A DNA stretch of 29,587 nucleotides from contig JAJYCQ010000023.1 in the NCBI GenBank assembly GCA_021778315.1, forward strand, positions 1 to 29,587, given 5' to 3'. Within the stretch, counting starts at the first letter, position 1. The number at the start of each line of letters is the position of its first letter. Below, in pieces: positions 7,721-14,700 of this stretch. A program made the translations under genes and the position numbers. The DNA is from Acidobacteriota bacterium. Its GTDB lineage: Bacteria; Acidobacteriota; Terriglobia; Terriglobales; Acidobacteriaceae. Under the pieces are notes generated by a model that had not been told where the DNA came from, did not search any database, and saw nothing but the letters and a program-made list of their open reading frames with translations.

Positions 7721-8278
7721 ATGGAGAACCGAGTTATAGAGAAAGCTGATGTTATTCAGATCGCGCGCGAACTAAGAGAACAGTTACCACGGCTAGCCAA
7801 TCCAACAACCGGCAGCGGTAGATCGGAATGGACACGGGCTATCTGGCAGTATCTGCACCAGAAGCAACAAGATGAATACCCTACATGGACGCTTTACCCG
7901 AGCGGAGAACCTATAAAGGGTCGAGTGGCTGGAGAGTATCTCGTTGACTTTTGCCTCTTTGATCCAACGCGTGGTTGCAGAATTGCATGTGAGAGTGAGT
8001 GGGGTGACATCGGTCGCATCGATTGGGGTTTTGATAAATTACGATCGGTGAAAGCGGATCTTAAAATTTTGATATTCCAAGCAAGCCATGATGCTGTTTC
8101 AGAGTCGACAGAGATTTTCGAACGCATCAAAAGTTATCTCTGTGCTTCTCACCACCATCATCCAGGGCATGAGTTCTATCTCTTCCTTCAGTTTGATGAA
8201 GACCAAGCCAAGCTATTCATTTGGGAACCAACAACGACGGGCCCCTATGACGAGATCGTCATAGAACCTATCGTCTAA
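7721..8278 (+). CDS. Hypothetical protein, possible PD-(D/E)XK nuclease fold
   Basis: 185 aa, soluble, no signal peptide. The start ATG at 7721 has AGGGAG about 7 nt upstream and lies 13 bp after the permease stop. I do not recognise a named family. The core reads GEYLVDFCLFD (Asp76), then a strand IACESEWG (Glu91, Glu93), then a helix FDKLRSVKADLKILIF (Lys106, Lys111). This spacing of Asp, Glu-x-Glu and a following Lys-bearing helix resembles the PD-(D/E)XK endonuclease core, with the Lys possibly moved to the helix. GRIDWGFDKL also recalls proteins handling restriction-like substrates. The gene is AT-richer than both neighbours and uses unselected third codon positions, consistent with recent acquisition. 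Fold assignment is inference only. Confidence 0.72.
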   Translation: MENRVIEKADVIQIARELREQLPRLANPTTGSGRSEWTRAIWQYLHQKQQDEYPTWTLYPSGEPIKGRVAGEYLVDFCLFDPTRGCRIACESEWGDIGRIDWGFDKLRSVKADLKILIFQASHDAVSESTEIFERIKSYLCASHHHHPGHEFYLFLQFDEDQAKLFIWEPTTTGPYDEIVIEPIV

Positions 8279-8322
8279 CCATAGCGTTGTACAAGCTACT
8301 CACAACTTCAGGCTAGATGCCC

Positions 8323-8706
8323 CTAAATCGCCGCCTTCAACTCCAGCCGCTTCGCCGAAGGCATCACCACAAGATTTCTCCCATGCCCGGAGTTCGTGAC
8401 GTACTTCGTCAGAATCAATCCATGTACCCGCATCGCATTCACATCGCGGCTAACCGCGCGCTTATCTCGCCCCAACCGGTCCGCGAGGTCCGCAATCCGC
8501 GTCTCTCCAGCTTCGCGTAGCGAGTTCAGCAGCCTGAGCCGTTCCACCGTTAGCATCTTCATCATGTCGACAGGATTCTCGAAGGCAATCACCACCTCAT
8601 CCGGCAGTCGCTCGCCTGCATCCAGAGCACGGGCATGCGCATGGGCCCGGCGGAAAAATCCCTCCGCCCCTTCTGTGTCAGTGATAATCGATACTTTTCG
8701 GCTCAT
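8323..8706 (-). CDS. tumA: TumA/HVO_A0114-type winged-helix antitoxin
   Basis: 127 aa DNA-binding protein. Residues ~52-96 form a MarR-like winged helix: MLTVERLRLLNSLRE, then RIADLADRLGRDKRAVSRDVN as helix-turn-helix, then VHGLI leading to the wing (KYVTNSGHGRNLVVMPS). The N-terminal ~45 residues match the antitoxin arm seen in HVO_A0114-type proteins. Its ATG overlaps the toxin stop by 4 nt (ATGA at 8703-8706), so the order is toxin first, antitoxin second, with translational coupling. It probably represses its own operon and neutralises TumE. The stop lies 44 bp from the converging upstream gene, with no obvious terminator between. Family assignment is by recall of motif and context. Confidence 0.8.
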   Translation of the reverse strand: MSRKVSIITDTEGAEGFFRRAHAHARALDAGERLPDEVVIAFENPVDMMKMLTVERLRLLNSLREAGETRIADLADRLGRDKRAVSRDVNAMRVHGLILTKYVTNSGHGRNLVVMPSAKRLELKAAI

Positions 8707-9014
8707 GTCTTCCTCCGTAACTTCGCCACTTCTCGTTCAAACCGGCTCAACACCTCGTCGTAGCCACGAAACGCATAGACACTTTCCCGTCCCATAAAGT
8801 GACGATGGTGCCGCCCATGCGCATTGTCGTATCCAAGCACCCGACCGTTATCCCCCGGATGCACTTGAGGATCGATATACGCGAGGCTATAGCGTGTCAC
8901 CTCACCCATCTCGTCCATCCAGATTTCTTCTTTCAGAATCGGCGGCTGGTGCTTGCCGCCAAGGTAGTACTGTAAGACCGTATGACTCGCTGCGGCCTTA
9001 CGTTTTCTTCCCAT
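8703..9014 (-). CDS. tumE: TumE-family (DUF6516) toxin
   Basis: 103 aa. The core VLGYDNAHGRHHRHFMGRESVYAF (residues 59-82) matches the family signature YDN-x-(K/R)G-x-x-HRH followed by a Y-x-F strand. TumE toxins are RNases kept in check by the downstream winged-helix TumA. The frame is open far upstream through the DUF2071 gene on the other strand, but that part is a shadow of Gly/Glu/Ala type. The ATG at 9014 is chosen because TATGAT ends 6 nt before it, giving a leaderless start; an ATG at 9041 is possible. The promoter region lies in the 63-bp gap to the divergent DUF2071 gene. Toxin activity is inferred from the family. Confidence 0.8.
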   Translation of the reverse strand: MGRKRKAAASHTVLQYYLGGKHQPPILKEEIWMDEMGEVTRYSLAYIDPQVHPGDNGRVLGYDNAHGRHHRHFMGRESVYAFRGYDEVLSRFEREVAKLRRKT

Positions 9015-9020
9015 GCCCGA

Positions 9021-9026
9021 ATCATA
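9021..9026 (-). promoter_or_regulatory. -10 box of a probable leaderless tumE-tumA promoter
   Basis: On the minus strand TATGAT is followed by 6 nt and then the ATG of tumE at 9014. It is one mismatch from the TATAAT consensus. No clear -35 box. Confidence 0.5.
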
Positions 9027-9077
9027 CACCAGAGAGGACATATTGCGTCGCTTCTGACAGCGCCGCATCCAATCCCC

Positions 9078-9797
9078 ATGTCCACCTTCCTCACCGCCGA
9101 GTGGCGCAAGCTCATCATGGCGCAATACGCCATCGACCCCGCGATCCTCGCACCCTACCTCCCCGGCGGCCTCGAACTCGATCTCTACAACAACATCTGC
9201 TACGTCTCCCTCGTCGGCTTCCTCTTCACCAAAGTCCGCCTCAAAGGCATCCCCCCGCCCTTCCACACCACCTTCGAAGAAGTAAACCTCCGCTTCTACG
9301 TTAAGCGCCCTCTCCCCGACGGCACCCACCGCCGCGGCGTCGTCTTCATCTCCGAGATCGTCCCCAAACCCGCCATCACGCTCCTCGCCCGGGCCCTCTA
9401 CGGCGAGGCCTACAGCACCGCCCGCACCCGCCACACTTGGACCGCTGCTCCCACGACGCTCGACGTCCGCTACGACTGGAAGCACCGCGGCCGCTGGCAA
9501 ACCATCGCCGCCCACGCCTCCCCGCAGCCCGAACCCATCGCGCCCAACTCCCTCACCGAGTTCATCACCGAGCACTACTGGGGCTACACCAAACGAAGGA
9601 ACGGCAGCACCGGCGAGTACGGCGTCGCGCACCCCCGCTGGCAGGTCTATCCCATCCAAAGCTCCCACGGCGAAGCTGACTTCGCCTCCCTCTACGGCCC
9701 CTCCTTCGCCGACCTCACCCATCGTAAGCCGGACCACATCCTCCTCGCCGAAGGCTCCCCCATCGCCATCCGCTCCGGCAGCCACTTCACGCCCTAG
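9078..9797 (+). CDS. DUF2071 (YqjF-like) family protein
   Basis: 239 aa cytoplasmic protein. The start AEWRKLIMAQYAIDPAILAPYLPGGLELD is the typical DUF2071 opening (W-R-x-L-x-x-x-x-Y-x-V-x-P-x-x-L-x-P-x-L-P-x-G). The middle YVSLVGFLFTKVRLKGIPPPFH and FEEVNLRFYVK, with HRRGVVFISEIVPK and ITEHYWGYTKRRNG, fits the rest of the family. The frame is open to 8982, but the ATG at 9078 matches the family N-terminus. Neither a Shine-Dalgarno sequence nor a good -10 hexamer is placed before it. Function unknown; the fold is related to acetoacetate decarboxylase-like barrels. The gene ends 26 bp before add. Confidence 0.85.
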   Translation: MSTFLTAEWRKLIMAQYAIDPAILAPYLPGGLELDLYNNICYVSLVGFLFTKVRLKGIPPPFHTTFEEVNLRFYVKRPLPDGTHRRGVVFISEIVPKPAITLLARALYGEAYSTARTRHTWTAAPTTLDVRYDWKHRGRWQTIAAHASPQPEPIAPNSLTEFITEHYWGYTKRRNGSTGEYGVAHPRWQVYPIQSSHGEADFASLYGPSFADLTHRKPDHILLAEGSPIAIRSGSHFTP

Positions 9798-9811
9798 CCC
9801 CTCCCAGCGAC

Positions 9812-9817
9812 TACACT
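9812..9817 (+). promoter_or_regulatory. -10 box of a probable leaderless add promoter
   Basis: TACACT ends 6 nt before the ATG at 9824, inside the 26-bp gap after the DUF2071 gene. No Shine-Dalgarno sequence is present. Confidence 0.5.
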
Positions 9818-9823
9818 GGATCG

Positions 9824-10858
9824 ATGGCCCGCACGAAAGCCCTCGACCCCATCGATCCCGAACTCTGGCTCCGCGGCCTCCCCAAAGCCGAGCTCCACCT
9901 GCATCTCGAAGGCTCCATCACGCCCGAGACCCTCGTCGAGCTCTCCCTCCGCAACGACCCCGCACCGCTCACCCTCGAAGCCGCCCGCCAGGTCTACACC
10001 TACGCCGACTTCCCCAGCTTCCTCATGAGCTTCAAGGCCGTCACCGAGCGCCTCCACGCGCCCGCCGACTACGAGACCATCACCTACAACATGCTCCGCG
10101 ACCTCGCCGCTCAGGGTGTCCGCCACGCCGAGGTCTACATCTCCATCGGCATCCTCTATCACTTCGCCCGCCTCGACGTTGACGAAGTCATGGCCGCCGT
10201 CGAACGCGGCCGCATCCGCGCCGAGCGAGACTTCAACATCTCTCTCCTCTGGATCATCGACGCCGTCCGCCACTTCGGCCTCGAGGAATGTGCCCGCGTC
10301 TTCCAGAAGGCCGCCACGCTCCAGCACCAGTACCCCAGCGTCGTCGGAATCGGCATCGGAGGCAACGAGCTCCTCGGCCCCGCCCACGAGTTCCGCGATC
10401 TCTACGCCGAGGCCAAAGCCGCCGGCCTCCGCCTCACCTGCCACGCCGGAGAAAACACCGGCCCCGAAAGCATCTGGGCTGCGCTCAACATCGGTGCCGA
10501 GCGCATCGGCCACGCCCTCTCTGCGCAGCACGACGCCGACCTCATCAACATCCTCGCCGAGCGCCAGATTCCCCTCGAACTCAACGTCACCAGCAACCTC
10601 CGCACCGGCTGTTGCCCCTCACTGCTCGAGCACCCCGTCAAGCTCTACTTCGAAGAGGGCCTCATGGTCACCCTCAACTCCGACGACCCACCCTTCTTCG
10701 GCGCCACCCTGCTCGACGAATATCTCCTCGCCCACCGCACCTTCGAGTTCCCCCTCGACCAGCTCCGCGAGCTAGCCGCCAACTCCGTCGAAGCCAGCTT
10801 CCTCCCCCCCGACCGCAAACTAGCCCTCCTAAGCGAAATCGAACGCTACGGCTGGTAG
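9824..10858 (+). CDS. add: Adenosine deaminase-family purine/nucleoside deaminase
   Basis: 344 aa zinc amidohydrolase that removes the 6-amino group of an adenine-containing substrate. Zinc ligands and catalytic residues are all visible: ELHLHLEGS (His25, His27), LTCHAGEN (His207, general acid Glu210), RIGHAL (His230) and NSDDPPFFG (Asp287, Asp288). The SDDPPFFGATLLDEY segment resembles the adenine deaminase and aminodeoxyfutalosine deaminase branch as much as classical adenosine deaminase, so the substrate may be adenosine, adenine or 6-amino-6-deoxyfutalosine. The length is normal for the family. The start is fixed by a TACACT box ending 6 nt upstream. It ends 51 bp from the converging DUF4252-like gene; the gap is filled by a heptamer repeat. 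Confidence 0.9.
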   Translation: MARTKALDPIDPELWLRGLPKAELHLHLEGSITPETLVELSLRNDPAPLTLEAARQVYTYADFPSFLMSFKAVTERLHAPADYETITYNMLRDLAAQGVRHAEVYISIGILYHFARLDVDEVMAAVERGRIRAERDFNISLLWIIDAVRHFGLEECARVFQKAATLQHQYPSVVGIGIGGNELLGPAHEFRDLYAEAKAAGLRLTCHAGENTGPESIWAALNIGAERIGHALSAQHDADLINILAERQIPLELNVTSNLRTGCCPSLLEHPVKLYFEEGLMVTLNSDDPPFFGATLLDEYLLAHRTFEFPLDQLRELAANSVEASFLPPDRKLALLSEIERYGW

Positions 10859-10868
10859 CCGCATTTCT

Positions 10869-10903
10869 CTCTACCCTCTATCCTCTACGCTCTATCCCCT
10901 GTC
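10869..10903. repeat. Heptamer tandem repeat, pyrimidine-rich (copy A)
   Basis: Five consecutive 7-nt units: CTCTACC, CTCTATC, CTCTACG, CTCTATC, CCCTGTC. They fill most of the 51-bp gap between the converging add and DUF4252-like genes. The end CCCTGTCTT-CCCT is shared with the copy near 16851. Confidence 0.75.
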
Positions 10904-10909
10904 TTCCCT

Positions 10910-11470
10910 TCACTTCCCCGGAGCCGCCGGCACCATCACCGCGTTCGGATCCACCTTCGGAATCCCGAAGTGTCCGCTCAGATGCACCAGATCCAGCGGC
11001 CGCAAGACTCCGGTCACCTCGATCACGCTCATCTGCTTCACGCCCCGCACCACCACCGTCACGCCGTCGATGTCCGCCCCCACAAAGTGCAGCCAAAGGT
11101 CCGTAAGCGGCTTGGTAGGAGACGCCGCCTCGCGCGGAGACACATTCTGATCCACCAGGTGCTTCCATCCCGCGGCGGTATACGCGCCCACCAGCGCATG
11201 CATGCTCTCCGGAATATAAAACGCACGCTCGCTATACCGATAGTTCTCGATCGTGATGCTATTGAGCTGAGCCGGAGGCCCCGACCCATCGTCCAGAAAC
11301 CCGGCAGCCGACTGCAAAATGTCGCGATCCAGCGTAATCGCCGTCCGAGTCGCATGCTCGGAGGTCAGATCTCGAAGCGCCTCGTCCACGCCCGCGGGCT
11401 GCTGTGCAAGCATAGCCAGTGGAGCAGTAAGGCTCAGGGCAAACAGAGTATTGCAGACCAGCAGCTTCAT
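10910..11470 (-). CDS. Secreted DUF4252-like protein
   Basis: 186 aa with a signal peptide (MKLLVCNTLFALSLTAPLAMLAQ). The layout fits DUF4252: TAITLDRDILQSAAGFLDD near residue 43, then a region around IENYRYSERAFYIPESMHAL, GWKHLV, and the C-terminal ITGVLRPLDLVHLSGHFGIP-like block (EVTGVLRPLDLVHLSGHFG, residues ~150-168). That family is exported and of unknown function; in many genomes it sits near ECF sigma factor genes, which is not the case here. The Shine-Dalgarno sequence GTGAGG lies 5 nt before the ATG at 11470. Family assignment is moderate because the middle part is divergent. The next gene downstream on the other strand is add, converging. Confidence 0.75.
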   Translation of the reverse strand: MKLLVCNTLFALSLTAPLAMLAQQPAGVDEALRDLTSEHATRTAITLDRDILQSAAGFLDDGSGPPAQLNSITIENYRYSERAFYIPESMHALVGAYTAAGWKHLVDQNVSPREAASPTKPLTDLWLHFVGADIDGVTVVVRGVKQMSVIEVTGVLRPLDLVHLSGHFGIPKVDPNAVMVPAAPGK

Positions 11471-11531
11471 AAAAACCTCACTGCACTCTTAGACCTCGCC
11501 TGAACCCAAAAAGTCGCGCCCCGGGCGTCGT

Positions 11532-11566
11532 CCTAATCCCTTCGCCCTAATCTTTGCCCCTATTCC
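11532..11566. repeat. Heptamer tandem repeat, pyrimidine-rich (copy B)
   Basis: 7-nt units CCTAATC, CCTTCGC, CCTAATC, TTTGCCC, CTATTCC lie between the VWA gene and the DUF4252-like gene. The last unit contains the VWA stop codon (complement of CTA at 11560-11562). Confidence 0.65.
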
Positions 11567-12645
11567 GGAGCCTTCGGAGCAAAATAACCCTTCTCCGCGC
11601 GAACCGAATACCGTGGGTCAAGACTCTGCAAGTAGATCGTTCGAAACGACCCATCCTGCTTGAAGTCCGACGGCACGTACACCAGTGAATACTGGCTGCG
11701 CAGCTCGGCCTCGATATTCAGAAAGCCCTGCGCCACCTCCTGGATGCGTGTCGGGAAGAACGCCTGTCCACCGGTAGCGCTCGAGATCCGCACCAGCACG
11801 TCGTCGCCCCGGTCCTTGCTCGGCCCGGTATTGGTGCTGATCGTGTACACAATCGTCTGCGCGCGCTGGCACATCTTGATCGCATCCGACTCGGTCGCCC
11901 GGCTGTAGTCGTCATCGCCGTCCGACACCAGCACCAGCGCCTTGCGCACATCCGCCGTCTGCTGCAATGTCAGCATCTGGTCGCGGCACGTCTTGTACAG
12001 CGAGTCGAACAGCGCCGTTCCACCGCCCGGCCGCAGCTTGCTGATCCCCGTGTCCAGCAGGTCAATCCGATTCGTAAAGTCCTGCTCAAGATCCGTCTGG
12101 ACGTCAAAGCCCTCAACGAACGCACGGTCCGTCGGATGCATCACCTGCAGCAGAAAGTCGATCGCCGACTGCTGCTCAAACGGAAACCTCTGCCGAATCG
12201 AGCTCGACGTATCGATCATGATGCCTACGCGCAGCGGAAGATTCGTCTGCTGCACAAACCGGATCACGCGCTCTGGCGGCCGCCCGTTATCCAGCAGCCC
12301 GAAGTTCTGCTGCTGCAGCCCGGTCACAAAATTCCCATGCTTGTCCGTCACCGTAAAGAACAGATCGACCTCGCGCGAGAACAACTGCAACGTCTCAGTC
12401 GCCTGCGCCTCATCCGGCCGCTGCTCCAATGGCTCCGTTCCCTGCTGTCCCGGAGCAGCCGTCGTCTGGGTTCCCGGCGCAGCCGTCTGTGCCGCAGGAG
12501 TCGACGGCGTCTGCGCTCCCGGCGTCTCCGGCCGTGTCGTCGTCGGTGTAGTAGAGGATTGCGACGTCTGTGCCAACGCGGCCAGCGCGGCTGTGGTCCA
12601 TATCAGCGCAATGGCAGCCCATCGCGCGTTCCTGCAGATTGTCAT
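11560..12645 (-). CDS. VWFA-related Acidobacteria-type protein (TIGR03436)
   Basis: 361 aa exported protein. The frame is open to 12765, but the ATG at 12645 opens a signal peptide (MTICRNARWAAIALIWTTAALAALAQ) and has TACGAT ending 7 nt upstream. A disordered Thr/Pro/Gln linker (residues ~27-70) precedes a beta strand segment LFFTVTDKHGNFVTGLQQQNF, typical of the family. The von Willebrand A domain (~135-335) has an intact metal-ion site: DTSSS (Asp145, Ser147, Ser149), Thr210 in GGGTALFDS and Asp242 in VSDGDDD. The end (RTIYLQSLDPRYSVRAEKGYF) is the conserved family tail. These proteins are abundant in Acidobacteria and presumed to bind other surface or periplasmic proteins; no specific partner can be named. 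Confidence 0.9.
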   Translation of the reverse strand: MTICRNARWAAIALIWTTAALAALAQTSQSSTTPTTTRPETPGAQTPSTPAAQTAAPGTQTTAAPGQQGTEPLEQRPDEAQATETLQLFSREVDLFFTVTDKHGNFVTGLQQQNFGLLDNGRPPERVIRFVQQTNLPLRVGIMIDTSSSIRQRFPFEQQSAIDFLLQVMHPTDRAFVEGFDVQTDLEQDFTNRIDLLDTGISKLRPGGGTALFDSLYKTCRDQMLTLQQTADVRKALVLVSDGDDDYSRATESDAIKMCQRAQTIVYTISTNTGPSKDRGDDVLVRISSATGGQAFFPTRIQEVAQGFLNIEAELRSQYSLVYVPSDFKQDGSFRTIYLQSLDPRYSVRAEKGYFAPKAPE

Positions 12646-12652
12646 ATTCACT

Positions 12653-12658
12653 ATCGTA
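12653..12658 (-). promoter_or_regulatory. -10 box of a probable leaderless VWA-gene promoter
   Basis: Minus-strand TACGAT ends 7 nt before the ATG at 12645. No Shine-Dalgarno sequence precedes this start. Confidence 0.45.
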
Positions 12659-12921
12659 CCAATTTGAACTTCCCCGTGCGCCCCGACTTCATCCCACGCC
12701 AGCCACCCAGCCTGAACTCCAGGCCACTCGAGGTTGCCGACATCACCGTTCCCCTGGGACTTCACTTTGGAAATGTCTATAAGGCGGCACTACTTCCAGA
12801 TCGCCGACGATCCTGGAGCAACTCGGAATTCAATTACAAAATCAGGCCAAGCTATCTCGGTAGGTTCGGTCGTGTCACACATGTTCCACGCAGGTGAGTC
12901 GGAGTACCCTCTGCACTGCGC

Positions 12922-12942
12922 AAAAAAAGCCACTTAGCGGCT
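12922..12942 (-). terminator. Compact intrinsic terminator overlapping the pseudokinase stop codon
   Basis: On the minus strand AGCCG-CTAAG-TGGCT forms a 5-bp stem (one G-U pair) whose loop includes the TAA stop, followed directly by seven T residues (12928-12922). The stem is short but the T tract is strong. Apart from it and the VWA -10 box, I see nothing definite in the 288-bp gap down to 12645. Confidence 0.55.
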
Positions 12943-14319
12943 GTAATTCTGCGCGTACATGTCGCGCGGTAGTCCCAGGGAACGAGAGCGGCGGGCCAGG
13001 GCATAGGCCGCGTCCCGGTCCATGAGCCCGCCGATGGAAATCAGGTACGGTGCGTGCCCGCTGGGGGTGAAGACCACCGGCTCCAGTTCAGGATGGCTAT
13101 GTGCAAGGTCGGAGACCTTCTTCTCCGCGTCCGTCCTGCGGTTGTAGGTGAAGGTGATCACGCGCCAATCGGCGTGGGAGCCAGCCGATGGGGCAACACT
13201 CGCGCTCGGCAAATTCGGGGCGTCGGGCTTAGGCGCAGGGTTGGTCAAGATCTGCTTCGGCGATTGCACGGCTCGTTGGGCGGCTGATTGCACGGCTGGT
13301 TGCGAAACGGCCATAGCCTGCTCAGCTTTGTGCCGATGCGCCCCCCATACGTGCGCCAGCACCCATGTAGCAAGCAGCAGGAGAAGAGCAGCCATGCCGA
13401 CCCCAAGCCAGCGGGAGCGCAGCGAGAAGCTCTGATCTTCGCTCCAGGCAATTTTGTCGCCCCAGGTATTTTTGCGGGCGGTTGCGCCGGCAAATCCCGC
13501 GTGCCGGTCTTGATTGCGTCGAGGGAGAGGAAGCTGCGCCTCCGGCTGCACAGAAGGCTTAGCCGTAGCACTCGGCTCGGCTACGGCTTTCGTTGCCAGA
13601 GCAGCATTCTCCAGTACCGGCGCTATAGGTTGATTCGAACCAAACTGGCGTCCGAGTGCGGCCCTGATGTTCTCCAGTCCCCACGTGCCATCAAGTCCTT
13701 TGCGGATGATCTGGCCGAAGGGCGGAGGCATGGCGGAATCGGGAATGCCCTCGACCGATTCCCGTAGAGTAAGCCCCTGGAGGAGCACGGTTGCGAGATC
13801 CCGAACGTCGCGCTGCTTTGCGATACGGCCTTCTTCTCCCTCCGGCGCTTCGCGGATGCAGTCGCCGCGAAGCTTGACGACGTCATGGATGGAAAAGATA
13901 TTGCGCGGCTCGATGTGCTCGTGAATGAAGCCATGAGTGTGCAGCACCTCGAGCGCCGCCACCAGGCTGGATGCCAACTGCGATACATCCTTGACCGTCA
14001 GATTGCCTTGGTCAAGGACCTCGGCCAGATTCCCATCGACCTTCTCGAAGACGGCATAGACGACTGGGCGGCCATCGAGCTCGGTCTGGCCGAAGCGCTC
14101 GAACTTGAGAAAGTTCGGATGGCTCAACGCCTCCACGCAGCGCCAACGGGAAAGGATCTCCTCCTCATCGAAGTGGCACTCGATGAGGCGCACCACCGTT
14201 GGCTCGCCCTTGGAGTCGGCGGTGGTGAAGAACGCACTGCGGCCCTCGGGCATCAGAAGCTTCCGTAAAGGGAAAGCGCCGTCGATAGTGACGCCTTCAT
14301 AGTCAGTCCATAGCTGCAT
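12934..14319 (-). CDS. Pseudokinase-like domain, transmembrane helix and C-terminal SPOR domain
   Basis: 461 aa. Residues ~8-225 have the order of a eukaryotic-like Ser/Thr kinase: N-lobe strands, HPNFLKFERFGQTELDGRPVVYAVFEKVDGNLAEVL, then LEVLHTHGFIHEHIEPRNIF. The catalytic residues are missing. The HRDxxxxN loop is HEHIEPRN (133-140), the VAIK lysine is Arg (TVVRLIE, Arg44), and DFG is replaced near RGD (151-153). QRDVRDLATVLLQGLT matches the helix F region. A Pro/Ala linker leads to one membrane helix (WLGVGMAALLLLLATWVLAHVW, ~304-325). A periplasmic Ala/Gln/Pro linker follows, then a SPOR fold (DWRVITFTYNRRTDAEKKVSDL ... YLISIGGLMDRDAAYALARR, ~384-460), which in known cases binds denuded septal peptidoglycan. 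Topology inferred: pseudokinase inside, SPOR outside. A plausible cell-division or envelope sensor; AGGA lies 9 nt before the ATG. Confidence 0.85.
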   Translation of the reverse strand: MQLWTDYEGVTIDGAFPLRKLLMPEGRSAFFTTADSKGEPTVVRLIECHFDEEEILSRWRCVEALSHPNFLKFERFGQTELDGRPVVYAVFEKVDGNLAEVLDQGNLTVKDVSQLASSLVAALEVLHTHGFIHEHIEPRNIFSIHDVVKLRGDCIREAPEGEEGRIAKQRDVRDLATVLLQGLTLRESVEGIPDSAMPPPFGQIIRKGLDGTWGLENIRAALGRQFGSNQPIAPVLENAALATKAVAEPSATAKPSVQPEAQLPLPRRNQDRHAGFAGATARKNTWGDKIAWSEDQSFSLRSRWLGVGMAALLLLLATWVLAHVWGAHRHKAEQAMAVSQPAVQSAAQRAVQSPKQILTNPAPKPDAPNLPSASVAPSAGSHADWRVITFTYNRRTDAEKKVSDLAHSHPELEPVVFTPSGHAPYLISIGGLMDRDAAYALARRSRSLGLPRDMYAQNYSR

Positions 14320-14700
14320 AGATCAAATCCTGTATTGTGAGTAGGTCGGGCCGGTAATGCCCAGAAGGGCGAGTTACACAAACAGGCGAGTGAGCCGCGG
14401 GTGCGTTCGCAGCGGCTCTTGTTGTCACCACCATTATCGCAAACAATGGCGCGTGGAATACCTTCAATGCGTCGCACCTTCAATCCGGGGAGCAGAACGC
14501 ACCGCCCTGGAAAGGACGTTGGGCGTATTACGGGCAACCAGCACAAAACAGAAGTGCGGGCCTTGAATCCTGGCTCTAGCGAATCACTTGCACCGCACCG
14601 CCGAAGGCCGGAGTGACGTTTCTCTTACATGAGTGTCATGAGGAACAAGTTGCCCTCTTAGAAACTTTAGCCATCACTCCAACCCAAAGTGACCTATTCC
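14320..14700. other. Intergenic region upstream of the pseudokinase gene
   Basis: These 381 bp between two minus-strand genes hold no supported gene. On the plus strand GAGCCGC (14392-14398) and GCGGCTC (14412-14418) enclose an inner TGCG/CGCA pairing and are followed by TTGTTGT, a possible hairpin or weak terminator. CATGA-GTG-TCATG (14628-14640) is a small dyad. Composition is less C-biased than the genes around it. The pseudokinase promoter must lie here, but I cannot place it. Confidence 0.5.

Noticed and set aside
9015..9785. N-terminal 257 codons of the open frame leading into tumE
   Set aside because: Gly/Glu/Val-rich shadow of the DUF2071 gene; the toxin family length and the -10 box favour the start at 9014.
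13621..13645. TTCGAACC resembling a tRNA T-arm
   Set aside because: It is inside the pseudokinase coding sequence, and no acceptor, D or anticodon arm can be folded around it.
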